DNA from: Heterocephalus glaber
Taxonomy: Eukaryota > Chordata > Mammalia > Rodentia > Bathyergidae
NCBI RefSeq assembly: GCF_000247695.1
Contig: NW_004624730.1
Location: 32,128,504 to 32,192,503, forward strand
Length of the DNA stretch: 64,000 nt
Direction: 5' to 3'
The translations under genes and the position numbers were made by a program. Each line of letters opens with the position of its first letter. Position 1 is the stretch's first letter. This document shows positions 47,214 through 58,855 of this stretch, piece by piece. The notes below the pieces were generated by a model. It had not been told where the DNA came from, did not search any database, and was given only the letters and a program-made list of their open reading frames with translations.

Positions 47214-47292
47214 ACAAACTCTAGGTGATTTATGTATCATATATGAGAATTTAAAAATACTTTTTTCCTTTCACTTAAGATATCTAAGTTGT

Positions 47293-47392
47293 GGGCCAGG
47301 GATTTACCTCAGTGGTTCTGCTGTCTGCCTCATAAGCACAAGGTCCCCAGTTTAATCCCCAGTACCAAAATACAAAAAACAAAAAACAAAAA
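47293..47392 (+). mobile_element. ID SINE
   Basis: 'gggccagggatttacctcag' (A box with TTACCTCAGTGG), 'agtttaatccccagtaccaa' (B box) and an A-rich (CAAAAAA)n tail. 5-6 bp flanks 'aagttg' at both ends may be a short duplication. Confidence 0.9.
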
Positions 47393-47549
47393 GTTGCTTG
47401 TTTCCATATCCAAAACAATCAGCAATTCTATCTTTTTTCTAGCTATATAATCTCTTTTAGGGATGATTTGTCATTTGTTCATTGATACACTGATTTTGTT
47501 CATTCACTCGTTCAATAAACATTTACCCCCATCATTAAAGGTGTTCGTA

Positions 47550-48000
47550 GAAGTACGCAAGATTCTTCATCTTTTCTATCCATCTTTTATTTCTGTCTTC
47601 CTTTTCATCATCCAGCTTCTTCCCTGCTGTCAGTCATAGCCTCTTAAAATGGTTCACCCGCACTGTACCCTAGGAATCTATCTAACAGCCTTCTGAAAAA
47701 CAGATCTAACATGGCACTCAGGGTCCTGCCATCTGACTCATTTTGCCTGATTCTTTGCTTCTTGTAAGTCTGGACAGGTAGTTCCTGTTCCAAACATGTG
47801 CAAAAAACTCTCATCCTCCTAGCTCCTTGCCTTCACTCCTTTTACGCTTTGCTTTCCTACATGACCCCAGGGAAATGCCTTTCCTCCTGGATGCCCCAGA
47901 TTTCTTTATTCTTTTATTATTTTTTGTATTAGACTGAAAGTATTTTTTTTCTTTCTTCTTTGACCCTATCATTTCTTCTTATGCAATTGTATTCAATACC
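47550..48000 (+). repeat. L2 LINE fragment
   Basis: 'agatctaacatggcactcag', 'ggtcctgccatctgactcat', 'ctccttgccttcactccttt', 'acatgaccccagggaaatgc' and 'ctttcctcctggatgcccca' match the L2 order of the 3' half. Confidence 0.7.
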
Positions 48001-49329
48001 AAAACTCAAAATACAATAATTAATTCAGTGATCCTATTTCATAGCTAGCTTTCTGAACTTTTCTTTCACATCTACTCTTCTTTTATTGTTTTCCACCAGA
48101 GGCAATTCTTACAAGAGAAAATGTACATGACACTTGACAGGTTCACAAAGATTTGGAAATACTTGGACCTTACCTTTAGGGGAATTTACACTCCAGCAAA
48201 TGAGAGAGATATTAAACAAAGGAACAGCCACCAATTTCTTTGATTAAAATTATATATCATTTATTCTTGACCTTCTTTACTCGTTTGTGAGCAAAGGAAA
48301 GATCAGTTTATTCATATCTACATGCATGTGTACACATATCTACATAGTGACTCCAGTAACTGGTGCTCCTGGGGCTCTCTCTGGTGCTGGTGGTGGTAAT
48401 GCTGATGTCTGGAGGCTGGCTGGTTGGCAGTTACATTTCAGTCAACAGTCTGCAGTGGGCCCAGAGGAGCTCAGAGCAGCTCTGGTTAATGACTTCCTCC
48501 TTTCCCTCTACCATGTTTGGCAACCTGTTGTGTCAGGGGGCAGCTGTGTGACAGGGAGCAGCTGACGATTTAGGACACTCTTTAACTCTGATTTTCATAA
48601 TGAAAACTTCTAGCTCCTCTAATACTTCCTAGAAAAAAAGGAGAACTGTTTGCAAATGGTGACGATCACTTTTTATGATTCTGCCCAGACTCCAGTTGAA
48701 TAAGGACACATTTGCAGGATTGACTCAAAAACTCCAACTGACAGACAGTATATGACTTTCTCCTTTGTTGAGGAGAACTTCAGACTCATGTCCTGTGAAG
48801 AGAAAGACGAGCGAGCAGGAAATGTGCCACATTCTGACTCCACAGATGCTCTCCCAAACTCTGTTCCTCATTCTGTGTCTGGCTACAGTGAACTTCTCTC
48901 AGGCCCCGGAGGACAGTTCTCCCTTCTGCCATAGGACTTCAATAGATGCTATGACTTTGCCTCAAATTTGCTTCTTTATAACTCCTCCTCCCTTCTTAAT
49001 CCCTTAGTTACCCTTCAGCTTTTAATGTAAAAACCATTTCTTGGGGCAACTTATGACACTTTTATATGACTTTATAGCAACTCATTCGCTGTTCCTTGTG
49101 ACACCAATCTACATAACAACTGCATTATCTTTATCTATGAGATTCAGAGGAGTCTGTGTTCTGCACTCACACTTGACATTTGCAGTTGTTGAGATTCCCC
49201 AGCAATAGGAAGTAGACAAATAGTAGAAATAGTAGACAAAGCAACTGTAGGTATATGGTCATAAAAGTAAACAGGACTTCCTATTTGCTCAAAATTGAGT
49301 TAAGAACTTCAATAATATATGCTACATAT
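48001..49329. other. Unassigned sequence with GC-richer core (48.35-48.95 kb)
   Basis: 48350-48570 has clustered CTGG/GGTGCTGG text and higher GC than its surroundings. Overlapping open frames of 92 and 62 codons (48287-48565) exist in two phases, and 60/80-codon frames follow at 48752-49007. I do not recognise a protein or a repeat. No convincing splice pair. Most notable unexplained non-repetitive block of the window. Confidence 0.4.
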
Positions 49330-49445
49330 AATTTTGAGGGGTGAGACACAATGATTCTGATCATCAAATATCAGTCCCTGTTAACAGCATCTGGCCTACA
49401 GTAGACAATAAGTATTTGCTGAGTAGATAAGTGAATATTAGCCTT
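49330..49445 (+). repeat. L2 LINE, 3' terminal fragment
   Basis: 'cagcatctggcctacagtag', 'acaataagtatttgctgagt' and 'agataagtgaatatt' follow the L2 tail. Confidence 0.6.
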
Positions 49446-50539
49446 AAGAAAATTTGAGTGCATTAGAGAAATATGGCAGCTTTATTTTCAAAAGCAAATT
49501 TATATGCAAAAGCATTGTGGATCAAGTTCCTCAGAGCTGCAGTGAGCAGTTTCTTTTTTGTCAGGAGAATATTTAATTGCATTCATGTCATTCTTGTACC
49601 CTGTAAAGCATAGTTCTGATGAATTATGATATGGTGATTAGAAAGAAGAAAATAAAGTCCAAAGAACAGAATGAAAAACAAGTCAGGTGCTCTGGTGAAA
49701 ATCCTGCTCCATGCGTGTTTGTTTTTAACATTAAAAAATAGCTTTGGTTACTGTCTCTGGCATGGTTTTGATTTTCACCTTAAGCAGGCTTAGATGTTTG
49801 AAACAATGTCAGGTTTTTAACAACGATGGAGTCAGAAACTGCTAATATAGAGACAATTGAATGATGAACCATTGATTCAAACCTGAGCTTAAGAATCTAC
49901 TCCAAGATTATGTAAAAATATGTATCTCTAAATGGGCTACCTATACTAAATTAGAAAGAATAAAGTCCTGGAGAAAGGCATACATTGAGATAAAACAAAC
50001 ACCTGTCCTCCTATTCTCTTTAGGCTCACTGCAAATAGTGCCAACGTGAAGTCTCCATAAATCGCTGCTAATTCTGAACTTATTATGTTTGGGAACATTG
50101 CCATTTCATCCCAACCTTGTCCTGAGTACACAGAAGTACAGCAAAGTCGAAGAGTTCTAACCTTGAAACTAAGAAAGCTGTCACTTGCTCCTGTCCTGTC
50201 TGTCTCTCAGCCTGACTTCAGACAGGTCCAGAATTGAGCACTACCATCAAATAAAACCCGTGTTGCTGTATAGACATCTACAAGAGGTATTACACAACAT
50301 TTTTAGATCTTTTAATCAATATTCAACTGAGATTGTTTCTTGTTTGTAGGTTGTCAGTCTCTTAATAAGCATTATAAGTATGCTAAAATCATGGTTATCT
50401 CTTTTTGCCAGAACAAATCTAGCTCCTTTCTAGTTTGTTTTATTTTTTTCAGTGATGATCAGTTGTCAAACAACCTGTAGTTCCTTGACTGAACAAATTT
50501 TTCCTTTGGAAAAAAAAGGCCTATTTAATTTAATTTATT
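49446..50539. other. Unique sequence, no gene seen
   Basis: No repeat family or gene recognised. A 61-codon minus-strand frame at 49946-50131 has no domain. Confidence 0.45.
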
Positions 50540-50633
50540 TGTTTGTTTGTTTTTGCAGTGCTAGGGATTGAGTCCAAGGCCCGGTGAATGCTAGGTGAGT
50601 ACTGTGCCACCAAGCTAAACCTCACTGACCCAC
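50540..50633 (-). mobile_element. Old ID/B1-dID-like SINE
   Basis: (GTTT)n-like tail at 50541-50556, 'cagtgctagggattgagtcc', 'aaggcccggtgaatgctagg' and 'gtgccaccaagctaaacctc'. A tRNA-like SINE of the ID type, more diverged than the other copies. Confidence 0.7.
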
Positions 50634-51809
50634 TTTAATCGATAGTGTGCACAGAAATCTCAGACAGCAGGGGTGCAACTTAAAGGATGAGACTCCCTTT
50701 ATTGGGGGCCAAGGTATGATCTCTGTTTAGAGGGTTCAGTCTGGGGAGCAGGGGATGCAGATGTAGGGCAAGGGCTGCTGTGAATGGTGGGTGTGAAGAC
50801 ACAGAAGCAGGCAAGTGCCAGGGCTGGGGTGTCAGTGTCTAGAGCAGGGTTCAGAATATGTGTATATCTGTGGGAACAGTTATATTTTAAAGCATCTGCT
50901 ACTATATAGAGTTAGTCTCTGAGTAATAACATGAATTAAATCTAGGCATTGTGTGGACATGTCAATAGATAGAAATCTTTTAACATGAAGCAGCTGAATG
51001 CATGCACAGATAAGTAGAGCATTCTAACCTACCTGATCTTACCCCAGTAGACACAAGTAAGAACCTGTCTTTTCAATTTCCTTTTTCCATCCCTGGGAAT
51101 TGGAAGGTCATAAGATGGCAACTGGTAGGGGAACATGGCCCTCACCCTAGGGAAACCTGACCTCTGTGGCTCTCCTGTTAGTGAGTACACAGGCTCGCAA
51201 TCACACCTCTCTGCCCAACACACTCATGCATACACATTTATCAAAGTGGACCTGGAAAATTCAAAGAGAATAGGAAAAGTTTTTACCTGGTAAAATTTGG
51301 GAAAGGAGTATCCTTTAGAATTTCTCGAGAGTAGGAGTAACATTCTTTTTTAAAAAAGATGTTTTCAGCAGATGGACATGGCAGTGAAAGCTCTATTTTG
51401 CTTGCCAGATTAATTCATTAGGCCAGACAGAGTTTATTGGTGTTCTGCTATGTAGTGAACAGAAAATGGGAACAGGGAGATTTATGAAGAAGCTGCTGCA
51501 GTGAAGCTAGTGTGAATGAAGAAGGGCCGTTGTGCCTTGTTGATCTGATGTAGAGACTGAGGGGCACTGAAGGCCAGGAGGAGGTGGAAACCTTCTAAGA
51601 TGGAGAGAAAAAAGGAGCAGTGATTGTCTTTAGGCATCTTGGTTTGTGCCAATACCAGTTACTCAGCTGGGGATGTGTGGGCAACTGGAGAGGGGCCTAA
51701 AACTCAGGAAAGGGGAGGCAGAAAAGCAAGGGTTTAAAATACAGAACTGTGAAATATTTTTTTAACATTTCCAGCACTTTATCAAGCTCAAGACCTCATT
51801 GCCTTTTAT
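50634..51809. other. Unique sequence, GC-richer at 50.65-50.86 kb
   Basis: 50650-50860 is G-rich on the plus strand ('agggctggggtgtcagtgtc'). No repeat family, gene or promoter element recognised. Confidence 0.4.
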
Positions 51810-52460
51810 GATTCGTACCTTTCCATCCATGATCAATTAGATAGGAAGCACTTGAAACTTTCATCATTCTAGTAACCAATTATCTCATTATCGGATTACA
51901 GCAATACTTTGGAATTTTTCCCTTAATTTCAGTCTTTTCCTCGCTCCACTACATCACATGTGACTTTTAAAGCTTTGTCTTTCCAAGCATGATTCTGGCT
52001 ACAAATTACAACACCGACCTTTTAAGGGTGGCTTTTCAGCTACTACTTTTTATAGCCAAATTGCTTATTATTCTCCTCCATAAGCATGACAACCTTGTCT
52101 ACTTATTGATTATCACAGATACTTGATGCTCTCCCCTCTGTGCACTTCTTCTGATCCTCTATGCCTTTACTGAGTCAGCTGCCCACATCCCAAATGTAAG
52201 CCAAATCTTGGATGCATCACAATTTCACCAAAGGGAGATATCCCTTATCTCATTTTCCTCAACATTGTGCCTAGATATCTTATGCCACTAATCCTATTTC
52301 ATTTTAGATTATAGTTATTTATCATGCTCCTTATCTTCCTTTGTAAAAACTTAAATTATTTGAAGGCAAATATGGTTCTGGTAGAATTATGAAATTTTCT
52401 GACACCTATTAATATGTTTGATATATGGCAGTATCAATACTGTAGTTATTAAAATAAATA
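51810..52460 (+). repeat. L2-like LINE fragment
   Basis: 'gtctttccaagcatgattct', 'tgtgcacttcttctgatcct', 'cctatttcattttagattat', 'ttatttgaaggcaaatatgg' and 'acctattaatatgtttgata' are L2/L3-like in order. Diverged, medium certainty. Confidence 0.5.
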
Positions 52461-53159
52461 TACTTTCTCCTAATTGTGTTAGATTTCAAATATTTTGTTC
52501 TTTTATTATAGGCAAGAGGAACATGGTTGCTAAACTTAAACAAAAAGAATTCATTACAAGGCTGTAATATAGCTCAAAATAATAAAGTTCAAGTTGAGGA
52601 ATTACATTTCAAAAAGTAGAGAAAATGAAAGGTCCTACAAATTTAGGGAAATATTAGGGATCAGTGGTAAATTATCTCTACTACTCTTATTAATATTTCA
52701 AACCTCTTACTTCATTCTCTTTCTCTTGTACCTGTCTGATGAAACATTCACCAAACTTCCCAACTTACATGATCTTTTATTTTTTAACATGTCTTTTAAA
52801 TTTACATTTGAAGTATTACAATCAGAGTTTTATTCAGACTCCAGTCTCAACTCAACATTGGTGATTTTTCCAGTTCCCTGTCAACTCTTGCTTCTCGAGG
52901 TAGATGGAGTTCTTGACTATTTTGGATCCCACTCCTCCTTGCTGTATCTGGTCCTCACCATGTGACTTTATCACTAATTTAACAGAGAAAACGAATTTGA
53001 GAAAGAATCTTCTTGATCTTCCTGCGGCATAGTCTGCTTAATGTGTGAACCTCCTGTCCTCTCCAGGTAAAGAGCCGTCCCTCCCCTTGCATGGGCACCT
53101 CCCCCTCAGGGCTCAGGCGTGGTCTCTAGCTTCACTAATTACTCATTCTCTCCTTTTGT
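52461..53159. other. Unassigned sequence, 123-codon chance frame
   Basis: A plus-strand frame at 52594-52965 is mostly leucine, serine and phenylalanine over an AT/CT-rich stretch. No domain, signal or splice context supports a gene. Confidence 0.4.
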
Positions 53160-54052
53160 CAATTTCTTCTTTCAATAAGGACTTCATGAAAAAATGCGCA
53201 ACATCTCTGGCCATTAGAGGAATGTAATTGTAAACAACACTGCGATTCTATTTTAAATAAAATAATAACAGGGCCGGGGAGGGGATTTAGCTCAGTGGTT
53301 CCGCCGCCTGCCCTGCAAGCGCAAGGACCTGAGTTTGACCCCAGTATCCAAAAAATAATAATAATGATAACAACAACAACAAATGCTGGTGAGGCTGCGG
53401 GGGTGGGGTGGGGGGAGGAACTCTTCTAAATTGTTGCTGGGAGTGTAAACTAGTACAACCACTGTGGAAATCAATGTGGAGATTCTTAAAAAAAAACTAA
53501 AACAAGAAATTCCTTTTGACCCAGCTATTCTCCTTCTAGATACTTTCTTGAAAGAGTTAAAGGCATCAGCATATTATGGGGATACATGCATATCCATATT
53601 TGTAGCAGTACAATTCATAGTATCTAAATCTTGGAAACAATCTTTGGCCATCAACCCAGAGGAACAGATAAAGAAAATGTAGTATTTATACACAATGCAG
53701 AACTACACTGCCATAAAAAGGATAAACTCGAGTCTTTTGTAACAAAATGAGTACGCTTTGATACCATAATGTTAAGTGAAATAAATCAGATGCACAAGCT
53801 TAAATATCCTGTGGTTTCTCTTATATGAGAAATCCTAAATATAAATAAAGAGCAAAATAAAAGATGTATAATAGGAAATAGGGAGATAGAAGCTTTGCAA
53901 ATGGAAAGAGGATGAAGAGATGGAGCTAACATGGAGGAGAGATAGGGAAGGAGTTGAAAAAAAGAACTGAGATGTTTTATTTACATGTACTAAGTCCCCA
54001 CAAGGAATGTGATCATTATATACAGCAAACGTAGTAATAAAAAAAAATCGAA
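53160..54052 (+). mobile_element. L1 LINE, end of ORF2 through 3' UTR and poly(A)
   Basis: 'cttcatgaaaaaatgcgcaa', 'catctctggccattagagga', then an ID insert, then 'aactagtacaaccactgtgg', 'gacccagctattctccttct', 'gcagtacaattcatagtatc', 'gtagtatttatacacaatgc', 'atgttaagtgaaataaatca', the purine tract at about 53880-53965, 'acatgtactaagtccccaca' and an A-tail at 54041. ORF2 is broken by stops. Confidence 0.93.
53271..53381 (+). mobile_element. ID SINE in L1
   Basis: Intact A box 'atttagctcagtggttccgc', B-box side 'gagtttgaccccagtatcca' and an (AAT)n/(AAC)n tail to about 53381. It sits inside the L1 ORF2 sequence, so it is younger than that L1. Confidence 0.95.
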
Positions 54053-54079
54053 AAAATGTTAGGACTCAGATGCCAGGAA

Positions 54080-54524
54080 GCCTCTTGCTTAAAAACAAAA
54101 CTGAGATGATACAGACAGCTAGACCTCCCTCATGCTAGCCCTTCATGCTTTCCAACTACCCTTCACATTTCTCATATCGCTCACAGCTAAGCACATGGAA
54201 AGAATGGCCTACAGTACTTTCTTCAATATTCTCATTGCCGGTGAATCCTCAACCTAGATCCTGGCTTTCCCTCACATTACCCTAAAGAAGATGCTCTTGA
54301 AAGATTTCAAAACAAAATGAAATGCACAGGGAGCAAACTCCTATTCTTATTTGACTAACCCTTCAGCAACTGACACTGGACAGTGCCATCTTTTCTTGGC
54401 TTCTGTAGCACAATGCTTTACTTTCCTGGTGCTCTGCTTCTCTCCCTTCCTCAATCTCTGTTTTCCTCCCTCCTTGTCTTTCTCCCTCCTCTCCATTCCT
54501 TCCTTCCTTCCTTCACTTATATTG
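54080..54524 (+). repeat. L2 LINE fragment, ORF2 region
   Basis: 'ttcttatttgactaaccctt', 'cagcaactgacactggacag', 'tgccatcttttcttggcttc' and 'tgtagcacaatgctttactt' track the L2 ORF2 text 'cttacttgacctctcagcagcattcgacactg ... cttggcttcc'. An ID splits it. L2-like sequence returns at 54667-54830. Confidence 0.65.
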
Positions 54525-54666
54525 TTTCTACCGATTTCTTTTTTCTTTTCTTTTCTTTTTTTTTGGTACCGGGGATTGAACTCCGGTCCTTGAGCTTGGA
54601 GCAGCAGCTGCAGCAGGCGGCAAAACCACTGAGCTAAATCCCCAGCCCCATTTCTACCAATTTCTT
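54525..54666 (-). mobile_element. ID SINE with expanded CAG/CTG stretch
   Basis: ID body with 'ggtaccggggattgaactcc' and 'ccactgagctaaatccccag'. Target duplication 'tttctaccgatttctt' (54525-54540) and 'tttctaccaatttctt' (54651-54666), 15 of 16 identical. Between the boxes at about 54597-54620 the sequence is 'gcagcagctgcagcaggcgg', longer and more CAG-rich than the other copies. A CT-rich stretch at the left is the T-tail with interspersed C. Confidence 0.93.
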
Positions 54667-54830
54667 AAGTGTTACTCTCCTCTTAAGTATGCCTTCAGCC
54701 ATTTTTTTTCCTTCCAATAATGTACAAACCTGTAGGTCTTTGTTTAAATCCCTGAAGTTTCTCTAGAGGTGAATCTTTCAAGAACCTGATGCAGTATGTG
54801 TGTGTATGCATATGAGCATGTTTTGCTAAT

Positions 54831-57739
54831 AAGTTTAGAGCCTATATTCTTTGAGCCAGGCAAGGAAGGAGGCTGGGATAAGGAGGGGTTGACTACTTTT
54901 CTGCCTGCAACTATTCACTTAATCCCCCTATTTTCAGTCTGATTCCTTATCGTTGCCACTGACAGGCCTAATGTATCCAAATCTACATCCTCTCCAGTTC
55001 AGTTTTTCTCAAGAATGAATCTCCTACTTCCTTTATGAGTGGGCAGAGGGAACTTGCCTTGCTGCTTTAGTTCAAGTGGGTTTTCTAATAACCTTTAAAG
55101 AGAGAGTGAGCATTATTTTTAAAATCACATCAACTGTGTACATGAAGTCACTCATTAGGATGAGAAATTAAATTTTAAAAATTTGGAAAAACAAAATCAT
55201 CTCATGAACTAATTAGTGACTATGTAAAAGAGAAGTCTTGGAGTCTTTAATTGCTTTATGTCTAGGAGTAGTTGCCAAAAGATGTTGCCACATTATTATG
55301 AAACTATTTTAGCTTAATAGTATATAAAGTTCACTGACTAAATTAAATATTAAATTACCTGGTTTACCTTGTAACCTTAAAACAACCTTAGTTTCAAACT
55401 GTGTCATCGGAGAATATATTTCTGCAATTTTAATATATTAACTAAGAATTTTCCTAAAGTGTGCATTTCTTACTTTGTACAGTTCACTTAACACCTATTT
55501 CTACATCATTCTCCCCCTACATTCCCTTTTCTGTATTCTCTAATGAGAATAACCCTTTCTCCATTACCTACAGAAAAGTAAATTGCATTTTAATCAAAGT
55601 CATACTTTTCAGAAGGTCACCAAGCCGAGGATGTTAGCAACACCACACTGAGACTTTCTGTGGGTTTCTTTTTATATAAAAAGACAGAGATGCTTTTAGG
55701 TTGTGATGTCTTTGTGAATGTTGTCTATTTGGTTCTTTGTCACTTTTAATTAAGGCATATTTGCTAAAGACCTCTGCAGTAAGCTATTGCCCCCAATTTT
55801 AACACAGCTGTACACTAAAAAGTACAAAAGTAGAGCTTATAATCAATAAATATGCAGTTGCCTTGAGGTATTCTCATTTAAAAACATTGTGCTGGATTTT
55901 ATAGATAAGTAATCTTAGAATTAAATACAGATATTTTTTTCTTTTAAAAATGAGGTGTCAGTAAGTTGCGAAAAGCTTCTCCCATGATTTCTCTTGCATT
56001 TGCTTGTCTCCGTCTCTCTTCAAAGTGGTGTGAGGGATGACTGATGTTCAGCTGTAGAGTAGAAATATTAGTTATTTGAGTGATGTGGTTTGTACTAATT
56101 CAACTTCTTCCTGCTCTCTGTTCATCACAAACAAGTGAGGAAAGGGGAGCAGATTGGAGGGAGATAGGGATCACACCTATGGGAACCCATAGGCCTCAGT
56201 AGGGCTTTCCACAACTTATTTTAGGAGTAATAGTCATTGGTATAGTCATCTTAATATATTCAGTTAATTAACAGATTAGAGAAAAGCTAATACACAAATA
56301 GAAGTTCTAGATCTGGAAGACAAGAGACAATTAGGATAATAATACAATCACTAATAATTAAATTTGCATTTTCAGAAACAACTGTGAAGATATTTCACGA
56401 ACATGGGCACTGGAATCTACTTTGTCATCTTGAATGAGACACTTCTTTGTATTTTGGTTTCTTGACCTGCAAATTTAGGTTAATAATAGAAGCTATTTTA
56501 CTACTCTGTGACAAGGATTAAGTGAGTTATTATATTTTAAATATTTAAAATAAACATAAGATCTATATAACTCATATCATATTGTTGTAAGAAGAGTATT
56601 TGGACAAAAAGAAATGTATTAGAATTTAAAATATGATTGTTAAAACTAAAAAGGAAAGAAATGAGTTAAATATATCAACAGACTGCTGAAAACTGAATCT
56701 GGAAGACAAGTAATGAACACTGCTCAGAATGTAGAGACAAAACAGACATACTAAAATTATTAAAGTAAGTGATATGCAGGAATTGATTCAGATATCACCA
56801 ACTGCTTAAAGGAGATAAAAGAGCCTGTTAGCAAAAAAGTGGGGAAAAATAATATTTTAAATAAAGATAAGGAAAATAGTGCATAGCTAGATATAGCTCA
56901 CCAAATAGTGGGGAGGACACATGAATGATGTCAAAACATAGGTAGTTACTGGAAAATTGTTTTAAAAAACACCAGGAAAAAAGTGGGTATAAAAACCTTG
57001 AAAGCATTCAAAGATGAAATGGAGTTCCCCTCTGTCAGCGCTCAACTCTGAACTCTTAACTGAATGTGTGGGCCAACCATTATCTTGAAAAGGTAATAGC
57101 TCAAAGTTAATTATTGTTGTCCTGAAATGAAGACAAATATTTGTATGAAGGTAGTCTCATAAAATAAAACAATAAACACATTAAATACATTCCATACAAA
57201 TTTGGGTCAAAGAAAATTTTCAAAAATTAATAAAAAGTAGATAAAATGCATTCATCCACTCTCCAAAATGTAGAATGTTCACTTTTAATCGGTGGGGGGT
57301 GTTTTAATATGAGAGTACATTTATTTCTTTTGTCCTGTTCAGTCTAGTTAGTTCTTGAGTGAATAAACTTTATACCATGTGTTTAAAATAATATTGCATG
57401 GGTTTATATTTGTAGAATTAACATCTAGATAAAACATGTAAGATTAATTATTGTTGTAGAGCAGTAATGATGTCTACAATATAAAAAGAATAGAAATCTG
57501 GAGGTGGAGAGAGATAAAGGAGGTGGAAGCAGTGCAAAAGTACTGAAATTTTCATCTCTTGCAATAGAGAATCAAGAAGTATTTCTAAAGTTGATTAAAT
57601 TAGCATTGAAGTATATTATTATTTAAACTAATAAAAACTGTTAAATGTGGCTCCAGCTTGGTTATATAACGGGATTGAGAAAGGATTTTTTTTTTTTGAT
57701 TTAGACATTTCTGTTTTTATCTTGCACACATCTTTTTTT
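54831..57739. other. Unique sequence, no gene seen (one MIR inside)
   Basis: About 2.9 kb, apart from the MIR at 56400-56575. Largely AT-rich with no credible frame. 55600-55860 is repeat-free and relatively balanced. Confidence 0.45.
56400..56575 (+). repeat. MIR SINE
   Basis: 'actttgtcatcttgaatgag', 'acacttctttgtattttggt', 'ttcttgacctgcaaatttag' and 'gacaaggattaagtgagtta' match the MIR 3' two thirds. Confidence 0.7.
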
Positions 57740-58035
57740 TCTTTTTGCTCTTTTTTTATTGGGTACATAGATTACAGCAGTCTGTGTCAGTTTTGTAGAT
57801 TCGGGCACACACATAACATACTGCGATCATTTTCATCCCCTACCTCCCTTGACCCACTTTGCACCCTAGCTTTACATTTGGGGAAATTTAATATGTTTAC
57901 TCATTCCTATCCCCCATTATCCTCTCTTATACCCCTCCTGCTCCATCTCATTCCCTTCCTCTTGACTAATAACAGTCTTTCTTGTCATCATTGTGAAGTA
58001 CAGCTTGTTCTCCCTAATATGTGGAATCTTGGACA
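57740..58035 (-). mobile_element. L1 3' end, different subfamily
   Basis: 'ttattgggtacatagattac', 'gtcagttttgtagattcggg', a C-rich tract and 'ctccctaatatgtggaatct' form an inverted L1 3' end that does not match the 3' UTR lineage of the 13-, 24-, 37- and 64-kb copies. The 140-codon frame over it is a pyrimidine-rich reading. Confidence 0.65.
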
Positions 58036-58089
58036 TTTCTTTACTATGTTAATTTTTTTAAACTGTTAGCAAGAATAACTTTAATTTAT

Positions 58090-58195
58090 AAAACTCTCTT
58101 TTTTTTTTTTTTTGTGCTGGGGATCGAACTCGGATCCTTGAGCTTGTCCAGCAGGCGGCGAAACCACTGAGCTATATCCCCAGCCCCAAAACTCT
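58090..58195 (-). mobile_element. ID SINE with TSD
   Basis: T-run, 'gtgctggggatcgaactcgg', 'gcaggcggcgaaaccactga' and 'gctatatccccagcccc'. Duplication 'aaaactct' at 58090-58097 and 58188-58195. Body close to consensus, so a young copy. Confidence 0.95.
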
Positions 58196-58800
58196 TTTAA
58201 TATAGAAAGTCATAACTATAGATAGAGGCTCGAGTATGTAATACATAGCATTTGACCATGTAGGAAGACTATGCAGCCATAGGAAAGAATCAAATAAATC
58301 TGTATAGACATTTAGGAAAGCATGTCCAGAATGTAGTTCTAAATGTAAAAATGAAAAGAACTGCACAGTAAAATTCTTTGGTACATAAAAAAGTTATATG
58401 TTTGAAAATATCTATCAATAGGAAGATCTTTAAAAATTATTATTTTCATAAGAAAAGGCATACTACTTGGCCAACAAAAGGAACCACCACCTGCTAATGC
58501 ATGTTCAGCATGGAGTAAACCCATAAACAATATTGAGCAAAGGAAACCACAACAAAATGCATATAAAGCTTTTTGTAAAAAAGGCAAAATTAATTTATGG
58601 CACTTGAAATCAGAGTTTTGGTGACATTAAAGAGAGGAGCTGAGAAAATTTTGCAGGTGATTGTTAGATTCTATATCTTCACTGGGGTGATGGTTATTTA
58701 CATGCCTAAATTTGTTAAAGCTGATTAAATCATACACTTAAAATGGAAAAGTGTGTGTGTTTTATTGTATGTAAACTATACATCAATTTATAAAAACTAT
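58196..58800 (+). repeat. Old L1 (L1M-type) 3' end
   Basis: 'gactatgcagccataggaaa', 'aaaaggcatactacttggcc', 'caatattgagcaaaggaaac', 'aggcaaaattaatttatggc', 'tgaaatcagagttttggtga', 'tcatacacttaaaatggaaa' and 'gtatgtaaactatacatcaa' follow the old L1 3' end. Confidence 0.75.
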
Positions 58801-58815
58801 ATGAGTGTTGAGATG

Positions 58816-58816
<1 letters not shown>

Positions 58817-58853
<37 letters not shown>
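58817..58853. repeat. (GT)n microsatellite
   Basis: A pure GT dinucleotide run of about 36 bp, expected to be polymorphic. Confidence 0.98.

Positions 58854-58855
<2 letters not shown>

Noticed and set aside
47159..47355. Arg/Glu-rich 67-codon frame
   Set aside because: It reads through a (GA)n microsatellite and then an ID SINE.
52594..52965. 123-codon frame rich in Leu/Phe/Ser, resembling a membrane protein
   Set aside because: The composition follows from AT/CT-rich DNA. No start context, exon boundary or family resemblance.
53281..53340. tRNA gene candidate from A- and B-box motifs
   Set aside because: The A and B boxes belong to an ID SINE with an A-rich tail inside an L1; no cloverleaf with an acceptor stem is visible. 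The same holds for the other ID copies.
58817..58853. Z-DNA-forming regulatory element
   Set aside because: It is a plain (GT)n microsatellite. Nothing nearby suggests a promoter.
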